6,531 nucleotides of DNA from Flavobacteriales bacterium (GTDB taxonomy: Bacteria; Bacteroidota; Bacteroidia; Flavobacteriales; BACL11). The notes under the pieces were generated by a model. It saw only the letters and a list, made by a program, of their open reading frames with translations. It was not told the DNA's origin and did not search any database. The DNA lies in contig NYTT01000028.1 of NCBI GenBank assembly GCA_002683775.1, forward strand, positions 1-6,531, in the 5' to 3' direction. The translations under genes and the position numbers were made by a program. Below, piece after piece: positions 1-5,480 of this stretch. Every line of letters begins with the position of its first letter. The stretch's first letter is position 1.

Positions 1-261
1 ATCTTGAAAATGGGCAATTAGTCGTTTGCTTTTAAACTTTCCCTTCTCCTCAAACTTAATAATCTTACCTCTAAGCTGAATATATGGCAAATCTTCTGAC
101 AAATCACTTATATTATAAATTAAGCTCTTATCAATATATCTGAAAGGAAAGTGATGTAAAAGATCACTATATGTATAAATATTTAATTCTTTTTTAAAAA
201 GTTCAGCTCTTGTAGGACCAACTCCTTTCAAATATTCAATAGGATTTTCAAGAATAGCCAT
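1..261 (-). CDS. recG: ATP-dependent DNA helicase RecG, N-terminal fragment (3' end outside window)
   Basis: RecG is a cytosolic superfamily 2 helicase that remodels stalled replication forks and branch-migrates Holliday junctions. Only the first 87 codons are present; the frame is open to the window edge, and family members are usually around 700 residues. The reading begins MAILENPIEYLKGVGPTRAE. The YLKGVGP helix-hairpin-like motif (about residues 10-16), followed by a KELNIYTYSDLLHHFPFRY stretch (24-42), is the classic start of the RecG wedge region, with the OB fold beginning near residue 60. The helicase motifs lie beyond the window. The ATG at 261-259 is the first standard start after the in-frame stop of the upstream deaminase gene, 18 bp away, so the gene is probably cotranscribed with it. 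No Shine-Dalgarno sequence is visible. The identification rests on recalled family sequence patterns and is strong despite the short fragment. Confidence 0.9.
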   Translation of the reverse strand, partial: MAILENPIEYLKGVGPTRAELFKKELNIYTYSDLLHHFPFRYIDKSLIYNISDLSEDLPYIQLRGKIIKFEEKGKFKSKRLIAHFQD

Positions 262-279
262 TTGCTGAGATATAAAATA

Positions 280-768
280 TTAGTGCTTCTTTAAGTGCGG
301 GCTTTTGAACATAAATGGTAACAAATCACTAACTTTATCTGATATAAGTACAGTATCATTAGGTGAATGTAAAATTACTTTAATAGGTTGATCTTGTTTG
401 TCTTCATACTCAGCCATAACTTGTCTACAAGCTCCACAAGGAGAAATAACATCTGTCACATTGAAGCTTTTAGAAAAAACAGTTACTGCAATAGTAAGTA
501 TTTTAACATTTGGATATTTTGCTCCTACATAAAATATAGCTACCCTTTCAGCACATAATCCCGATGGGTATGCGACATTTTCTTGATTACTACCATTAAT
601 AATTTCTCCATTTTCAAGTAATATACTTGCTCCTACTAAAAAGCCTGAGTACGGAGCATATGCTGTAGGAATAGCCTCTTTAGCGCATGAAATCAATGCT
701 CTATCAATCTCTTGAAGTTCTGAAAAATCAGCTGTCTTGAAGTTTAACTGTATTTTTTTTTGTTTCAT
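280..768 (-). CDS. cdd: Cytidine deaminase
   Basis: This enzyme hydrolyses cytidine and deoxycytidine to uridine and deoxyuridine in cytosolic pyrimidine salvage. The 162-residue protein carries the whole zinc-dependent signature. C72-A-E74 supplies one zinc ligand and the proton-shuttling glutamate, and P110-C111-G-A-C114-R-Q supplies the other two cysteine ligands, as in the homotetrameric all-cysteine class. The substrate-side motifs YAPYSGFLVGA (37-47) and N61-Q-E63 are also intact. Length is normal for this class, with a modest N-terminal extension as seen in Bacteroidota homologues. The ATG at 768-766 overlaps the TAA of the DUF2490 gene by one base (TAATG), suggesting translational coupling, and recG follows 18 bp downstream. 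Nothing suggests a functional link to the envelope genes upstream; it looks like a housekeeping gene at the tail of their operon. Confidence 0.96.
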   Translation of the reverse strand: MKQKKIQLNFKTADFSELQEIDRALISCAKEAIPTAYAPYSGFLVGASILLENGEIINGSNQENVAYPSGLCAERVAIFYVGAKYPNVKILTIAVTVFSKSFNVTDVISPCGACRQVMAEYEDKQDQPIKVILHSPNDTVLISDKVSDLLPFMFKSPHLKKH

Positions 769-1409
769 TACAAGTTATATATCATTCTGCTTTCAAATAT
801 AAAAAGAGTTTCGGGATTATTTACATAAAACTCTTGTTGAATTCGATATGATAAATTAACATCAATTTTCTTACTTATTGGATATGACAACGTAAACGTA
901 GATCTTAATTTCTTTACACCGACGTGAGCATTTAAAAAATATTCTGTTGCGAGCTCTGGAGCGAGTTTTGTTTTCTTAATGTTATATTTAATTGAGAACT
1001 TTTGACGTATTAAAAGTTTATATTTATAATCTTTACCTTGAAATTGGCACCTGCTCCTAATTGAATAGTTAAGTCTTTTAATAATTTTATTTTTATAGTT
1101 AATATCAAAATAAAATCTATGTAAATTATTAATTATAAATTTTTGATTCCAAGTGGTATTATAACGATAACCGCTGGCTAAAGAAACATGTTTGCTGAAT
1201 TCTCGCTTATATTTAAGATCAAAAAATCTCTTTGAATATAGTGTGGCATTCTCTCTAAGCCTTAATCCCGTTTTAAAAGATAGATTTGTTTTTTTATCAA
1301 ACTTCTTATTTATAGATATAATATACCAAGCTTGAAAATCATTTTCTTGAGAATATGCTGATAGAGATAAAAATAGAGCTACAAGTATACTACTTAGAGT
1401 CTTCCTCAT
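768..1409 (-). CDS. DUF2490 family protein, probable outer-membrane beta-barrel
   Basis: The function is unknown; the family is predicted to be exported and barrel-like. I prefer the ATG at 1409 (213 residues) because it gives a clean signal peptide: MRKT, then a hydrophobic core of about residues 6-18, then AYS-Q near residue 20. The ATG at 1436 would add nine residues (MWPICEFFI) in front of the Arg-Lys and blur the n-region. The mature part begins ENDFQAWY and continues as alternating polar/aromatic strands rich in Tyr, Lys and Arg (LSFKTGLRLRENA, SGYRYNTTW, LNYSIRSRCQF), ending in a strand closing with ...RMIYNL, as expected for a barrel with a hydrophobic C-terminus. The family assignment comes from the QAWY start, Tyr-rich strand pattern and length. 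It overlaps the DUF4956 gene by 20 nt and cdd by 1 nt, so it is probably translated by coupling. Its place after VTC and DUF4956 suggests an envelope role, but that is inference. Confidence 0.75.
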   Translation of the reverse strand: MRKTLSSILVALFLSLSAYSQENDFQAWYIISINKKFDKKTNLSFKTGLRLRENATLYSKRFFDLKYKREFSKHVSLASGYRYNTTWNQKFIINNLHRFYFDINYKNKIIKRLNYSIRSRCQFQGKDYKYKLLIRQKFSIKYNIKKTKLAPELATEYFLNAHVGVKKLRSTFTLSYPISKKIDVNLSYRIQQEFYVNNPETLFIFESRMIYNL

Positions 1410-2034
1410 AATAAAAAACTCGCAAATTGGCCACATCCTTTAAGAGGTCAATCTTCCTAACCTCAACTCTAATCACATCTAATCCAGTTCTTTTCTTGAG
1501 ATCTTGAATTAACTCTTCTCTTCTTTCTGGCACAATGAGTTCAATCTTTTCATAAATGACATTTTTAATAGTCTCATGTCTTAAAAGCCAAATACGCTCC
1601 ATCCCAAATGTGACAAATACTATCAGTAGATTAGCAAATACAAGTTCTGCATGACTAATTTTCTTGTTTGATAAAGCATTAACAACAGAAATACCAATCA
1701 CTAAAAATAAATAGGTCATTTCTTTAATTGGAATTGGATCTGTTCGATAACGAATAATACCAAAAATTGCAAAAAGACCTAAAGCAAATCCAAGCTGTAA
1801 TTTAACACTGTCAAGTAAAACACATAGTAGAAATACAGTTAAACTAATTAAAAAATATGTAAAAAGATAATCCTTGTTTTTTGTTACTGGATAATAAATA
1901 TATCTTATAATAATTGTGATAATAGTGAGGTTGAAGGCGGTTTTAGTGATTAACTTCCAAAAGTCTGAAGAATCAAAAATTGGTGTTCCAAGAAACTCAA
2001 CCCCGCCATTTAAAAGTACTAATAATAATTCCAT
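1390..2034 (-). CDS. DUF4956 domain-containing integral membrane protein
   Basis: The protein has 214 residues and no assigned biochemical role. It has about five hydrophobic segments, near residues 33-49, 57-74, 82-94, 105-121 and 129-149. The family hallmark is the block GFALGLFAIFGIIRYRTDP (82-100) followed by IPIKEMTYLF (101-110), where a glycine-rich helix ends in conserved Arg95, Arg97, Thr98, Pro100 and a Lys-Glu pair. The C-terminal 60 residues are soluble (KIELIVPERREELIQDLKKR, then RVEVRKIDLL and LRVFYYEE), an alternating beta/alpha pattern suggesting a small ferredoxin-like cytosolic domain. The ATG abuts the TAA of the VTC gene with no spacer. DUF4956 genes are typically found next to VTC-domain genes, so I infer the two products act together at the inner membrane. 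A channel or membrane anchor for the polymer is possible but unproven. Confidence 0.87.
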   Translation of the reverse strand: MELLLVLLNGGVEFLGTPIFDSSDFWKLITKTAFNLTIITIIIRYIYYPVTKNKDYLFTYFLISLTVFLLCVLLDSVKLQLGFALGLFAIFGIIRYRTDPIPIKEMTYLFLVIGISVVNALSNKKISHAELVFANLLIVFVTFGMERIWLLRHETIKNVIYEKIELIVPERREELIQDLKKRTGLDVIRVEVRKIDLLKDVANLRVFYYEEDSK

Positions 2035-2784
2035 TTATAAATTTTTTAATTTTGTTAAAAATAATGTTTTTTCTTTAAATCTATTTTGTTTGAGCTCAGG
2101 ATTTAGCTCAAGTGTACTCATACAATACTTACTAATCCTAATAGGTAAGATATGTAAACCCTTAGCAATTCTCATAAAATCAGAAAGCCTAGACATTCTC
2201 TCTTGTTTGACCTCTCCAATGGCTATTTGATTTAAGTCTCCCAGTCTATTTTTCTCTTTAAAATTCAGATTAATATCTATTGTTAATCTTTCCTTATGTA
2301 CCTTATGAACAAAAGTAATTCTACTAAAATTAATCCATTGCTTAGAATTAAGAGTAATATCACTACCAATTATTGAATGGATATATTCTTTTTGTTTAAC
2401 AGAAAGCTTCTCATTAATTGAGTCAACCTTCATTCTTTTTTTGATTGTTTTTCCCTTATTATTTTTACGTTTTATTTCTAAGAACGTTAAATCACTTCCA
2501 ACATACTCTCTAAATCTAACTTTATTTCTATTTACTCTCCCATTATGATGATCGAGATAAAACTTACGATCATCAGTATCAAAATATAATGACTTGTAAT
2601 CATGAATTAATTTTCCATTTATTTCTAAGACTCTATAAAATGGTGTCATTTGATTTAACAACTCAGGTAGTTTAGAAATTTTAAATGCGAACTTTGTGTC
2701 AGATCTACTCATCAGTTTTACATTATCCATCTCTGCTAATTTTATAGGAGAGAATGAAGCAGTAATTTTGGATATTTCTTTCAT
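2035..2784 (-). CDS. VTC-domain polyphosphate polymerase family protein
   Basis: The 249-residue protein has no membrane segment or signal peptide and consists almost entirely of one VTC/CYTH-like triphosphate-tunnel domain. Yeast Vtc4, in the same superfamily, makes polyphosphate from ATP. Tunnel residues appear in order: LMSRSDTKF (24-32, Arg27/Lys31), YKSLYFDT (63-70), KVRFREY (88-94, Lys88/Arg90/Arg92), FLEIKRK (101-107, Glu103/Lys105), Arg155, RLTIDINL (166-173), IGEVKQE (189-195, Glu191 as probable metal ligand and Lys193), and ISKY (217-220) near the C-terminus, matching the lysine/serine closing motif of VTC proteins. All the basic strands are intact, so catalysis is plausible. The start codon directly follows the stop of the lipoprotein gene, and the stop directly precedes the DUF4956 start. 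The fold is confident; the product (polyphosphate, or another triphosphate-dependent reaction) is inferred. Confidence 0.9.
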   Translation of the reverse strand: MKEISKITASFSPIKLAEMDNVKLMSRSDTKFAFKISKLPELLNQMTPFYRVLEINGKLIHDYKSLYFDTDDRKFYLDHHNGRVNRNKVRFREYVGSDLTFLEIKRKNNKGKTIKKRMKVDSINEKLSVKQKEYIHSIIGSDITLNSKQWINFSRITFVHKVHKERLTIDINLNFKEKNRLGDLNQIAIGEVKQERMSRLSDFMRIAKGLHILPIRISKYCMSTLELNPELKQNRFKEKTLFLTKLKNL

Positions 2785-3198
2785 TTACTGATTTTCTTCA
2801 ATAACAAAGTCTTTGGCAGTCATAATTGAATTGCTAGAAGTTATTTTAATATTTCTAAAAACAGGGTAATCATACCTGACATTACTAGCATCTGTACTAT
2901 CTGCATAAGTATAAATAGTATAATTTCCATTTCTTAAATATTCAAAATGGTACATTCCGTTATAGTCAGTTTCGAACTTATCATCATATATTTCCGATTG
3001 ATTATCTGAGTAAATAATAAAAACATCTTTTCCTGCATCTAACTGATAATAAGAGGTATCCCAATTACCGGTATTAGGATTTTGAAAGGTAAAAATCTTA
3101 TAAACCTCTCCATTTATAGATGATGTACCACCTTCTCCAGGATCTTTATCACATGAAGTCATAAAAAAAACTATACTTAAAAATAATGCAACTCTCAT
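2785..3198 (-). CDS. Small lipoprotein with a carboxypeptidase-regulatory-like beta-sandwich
   Basis: I do not recognise a named family. The 137-residue protein has a short lipoprotein signal peptide: an Arg near the N-terminus, hydrophobic residues 3-12, then a lipobox ending T14-S15-C16, so Cys16 is probably lipidated. Residues after Cys16 are D-K-D-P-G-E, acidic enough to hint at the surface-export signal of Bacteroidota lipoproteins, though not an exact match. The mature part starts with SSINGEVYK (27-35) and has a YNGMYHFEYLRNGNYTIYTYADST stretch (about 79-102, with Gly81, Gly91, Asn92 and Tyr93 key). This is the pattern of a carboxypeptidase-regulatory or Cna-B-like sandwich, where the 'G.Y.F..L..G.Y.I' motif is typical. 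It lies 2 bp after the cotH-like gene and directly abuts the VTC gene, so it belongs to the same module. A role in anchoring or recruiting a partner at the surface is possible only by context. Confidence 0.8.
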   Translation of the reverse strand: MRVALFLSIVFFMTSCDKDPGEGGTSSINGEVYKIFTFQNPNTGNWDTSYYQLDAGKDVFIIYSDNQSEIYDDKFETDYNGMYHFEYLRNGNYTIYTYADSTDASNVRYDYPVFRNIKITSSNSIMTAKDFVIEENQ

Positions 3199-3200
3199 AT

Positions 3201-5411
3201 CTAATTTTTTATAAATTTAACAAAGCTATTATCTGATTTTATAAAATATACTCCATTATTCCAAGAGCTTATATCAATTTTTTGATCTCCCTTAAAAGAG
3301 TAGATCTGCTGTCCCATTATATTAAAAATGTAAGATGAAAATTTTACTCCAGTAATCATAATACTATTTTTTGATGGATTAGGAAAAACTTCGATTTTAG
3401 ATTTTGTAAATTCACTGTCAACTGCTGTAAACGGCTGATTATTTGACAAGAATGTGTGTTGTTGATATTGCATAGTTCCATATCCATTTGGAACACGAGC
3501 ATAGCCAAGGTCGGAAGGCATATTTACATAGTGAACAGCATCGATTAAAATACCAGTAGGACTAGTTAAATAAACTTCCTCTTGATCAGCTGAGAGTCTA
3601 TATGTCGTATGTAGCCCTGACTGCGTTGTTCCAGCGGTGTCACACCATATAACTAGATAATCATTTGCACCAATTGTTACATTCGGAAAAGTCCATTTAG
3701 TTAAATCATTCTCACTATCTGAAAGATAATATCCATTTAGATTTAAGCTAAAATTATTACCATTGTAAAGTTCAACCCAATCATCGTATTCACCATTTTG
3801 ATCTGCAACAGAATTAGAATTTCCAGCCATGATTTCATTAATTACAAGACCACCAACAACAGCTAATTGATGAAATTCTTTTTCAGCTCTTTCAGGTGAA
3901 AAAATACCAACATCATTATTTTCTGCATAAAAATAATACTGTACATCTCTCGCATCCACATTAATAGTTGCGCCAAAAACTCCATCTCCTGCAATTCCAT
4001 CTCCATGAAGCCCATCATCATACATCTCTAATTTCTCAAATTTATCTGCAAATTTATATCTATATCCTAAATAAGCATACGTTGAATTAGATATTGAAGC
4101 TGTTATATTAACAGTGGTAAAAGGAAGTACACTAGTAAGTGTATTTGTTAGATCTGATATTACAGGAGGTGAAACGGTAAATTCAGATAAATTCTGTAAA
4201 AAAGCAACCCTATCAGACATGAGTTCTGATATACCTATATTGTTACTTACTGTATTAGTTGTAGCAGAAATAAAATCTGCGTATGAAAAAAATGGATTAG
4301 GATCTGAACTTACTTGATTATCTATTTCAGACTGTAAAGACAAAGCCAAATTACTATAATTATTATTTACAAATTGTTCATTTAAAATTGTACGCATATG
4401 AGCGATATACATCTTTCTATATCTATCAACAGTAAAAATCTTACTAGTAAGATTATTTTGAGTATTAGATATTTCATGAAAAACATCTAATTCTATTAAA
4501 TCTGAATTTTGAACTGGCGCAGGTAAACCATTAGTAAAAGTACCAAATGCCTGTTTCATATCCCACAAAATTGGAGAAAATCGTCCATTGTTATCTTTGA
4601 AAAGATAAAAGTTTTGAGGTACTGAATTAATTGGAGCATCAAGAGCAACGATTAGATTTTCATATGCCATCATCCATAATGTTCTATCAATATCCATGAT
4701 GTTTTCTATATGTGTAAAGTGATTATTTAAAGTATCTAGAAATTCACCAAGATCTGTCCAATCTTCACTTGATTCCATCTCATACGCTCTAACATAACAA
4801 TTTGTATCTGAATAATATTCTAAGATTCCCAATGGAGAAGTGGGGCATCCACTTACTATGGCATTTGTGCTCTCAACCTTGAAAAAGGGGCCATTTCTCT
4901 CATAAAAATGTTCATTAGTAAAATCCTCATCAATAGATTGAACACAAGTAAAAAGCCCAATTAATACGCCGTCAACAAAAACATTTGCGTATGTAGATTT
5001 AGGTGCCGGCATATAATTTCTAGCAATAGTATAAGCCAAAACTTCACGAACCAAAGAAGGGTCATGAAAATTATTAGATAATTTTAACACATTATATCCA
5101 TCAATAGATTGTCCGTTATTTATGTAGTCTAACTTAATATTGATTGGGTTTTTTATATTAGAAGCATTGTAAGAGGTGTTATTACCTCTATACTTGATGC
5201 CAACATTTTGATCTGCAATTCCATCTATTAATATTGAGTCAGCAATTAATCTTTCACCATTATTGTTTGCAAAGTAAATATCAAGTGAATCATCCCAATT
5301 TGGTTCATTAAAAAATATTTCTATTTGACGTACACCAAGATCAAATACATCTTGAGAATAAGAGTTGAAGGAAATAAAAAAAAGAGAAATAAATAAAAAA
5401 AATTTAGTCAT
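3201..5411 (-). CDS. Secreted CotH kinase-family protein with lamin-tail domain and T9SS sorting signal
   Basis: CotH proteins are atypical protein kinases, best known from Bacillus spore coats. This 736-residue version is exported: signal peptide 1-20 (ISFNSYSQ, then DVFDLGV). The CotH region spans about 25-410, with GIKYRGNNTS (71-80), a KLSNNFHDPSLVREVLAY block (110-127), VFVDGVLIGLF (144-154), the FFKVE strand (176-180), WMMAYENLIVALDAP (246-260), QNFYLFKD (266-273) and WDMKQAFG (283-290, Asp284 as likely metal ligand). An Ig-like region (about 414-515) carries an acidic loop, DDGLHGDGIAGDGVFG (465-480). A lamin-tail domain covers about 522-635 (LVINEIMAGN; DDWVELYN; LNGYYLSD). The C-terminus (672-736, VFPNPSKNSIMI through NNGVYFIK) is a type A T9SS sorting domain, so the protein should cross the outer membrane. 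It heads the tightly packed operon. Family and domains are clear; kinase activity is not demonstrated, and position 286 is lysine where Asp or Asn is usual. Confidence 0.92.
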   Translation of the reverse strand: MTKFFLFISLFFISFNSYSQDVFDLGVRQIEIFFNEPNWDDSLDIYFANNNGERLIADSILIDGIADQNVGIKYRGNNTSYNASNIKNPINIKLDYINNGQSIDGYNVLKLSNNFHDPSLVREVLAYTIARNYMPAPKSTYANVFVDGVLIGLFTCVQSIDEDFTNEHFYERNGPFFKVESTNAIVSGCPTSPLGILEYYSDTNCYVRAYEMESSEDWTDLGEFLDTLNNHFTHIENIMDIDRTLWMMAYENLIVALDAPINSVPQNFYLFKDNNGRFSPILWDMKQAFGTFTNGLPAPVQNSDLIELDVFHEISNTQNNLTSKIFTVDRYRKMYIAHMRTILNEQFVNNNYSNLALSLQSEIDNQVSSDPNPFFSYADFISATTNTVSNNIGISELMSDRVAFLQNLSEFTVSPPVISDLTNTLTSVLPFTTVNITASISNSTYAYLGYRYKFADKFEKLEMYDDGLHGDGIAGDGVFGATINVDARDVQYYFYAENNDVGIFSPERAEKEFHQLAVVGGLVINEIMAGNSNSVADQNGEYDDWVELYNGNNFSLNLNGYYLSDSENDLTKWTFPNVTIGANDYLVIWCDTAGTTQSGLHTTYRLSADQEEVYLTSPTGILIDAVHYVNMPSDLGYARVPNGYGTMQYQQHTFLSNNQPFTAVDSEFTKSKIEVFPNPSKNSIMITGVKFSSYIFNIMGQQIYSFKGDQKIDISSWNNGVYFIKSDNSFVKFIKN

Positions 5412-5480
5412 TAGTTAGGTTATAATTATGTCTGTAAAGTTATTAAATAAAATTACTTTGGAAATGATAAGATTAATTAA
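5412..5480 (-). promoter_or_regulatory. Candidate Bacteroidota-type promoter before the cotH-like gene
   Basis: This 69-bp gap is the only real intergenic space in the window and the natural place for the operon's promoter. Reading the minus strand, TAACTTTA at 5442-5435 resembles the Bacteroidota -7 element TAnnTTTG with one mismatch. TTTC at 5464-5461 resembles the -33 element TTTG with one mismatch, and the 18-bp spacing is close to the usual 19-21. The start codon would lie about 23 bp after the -7 box, giving a short leader. In DNA this AT-rich such matches arise easily by chance, so confidence is low. I see no hairpin followed by a T-run that would terminate the upstream propeller gene, so read-through from it cannot be excluded. 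Confidence 0.25.

Noticed and set aside
262..279. Separate promoter for recG between cdd and recG
   Set aside because: The 18-bp gap is too short for a full promoter and shows no TAnnTTTG-like element; recG most likely relies on upstream transcription.
1916..2230. Plus-strand open frame of 104 codons
   Set aside because: It lies antisense across the DUF4956 and VTC genes, both of which have clear family motifs. Its translation is low-complexity and resembles no family.
4114..4317. Plus-strand open frame of 67 codons
   Set aside because: It is antisense within the CotH-like gene, with no recognisable domain or start context; it is a shadow of the real coding strand.
5412..5480. Rho-independent terminator after the propeller gene
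   Set aside because: The only palindrome I see is a short TTAATTAA at 5473-5480, with no GC stem or following T-run, so no terminator is supported.
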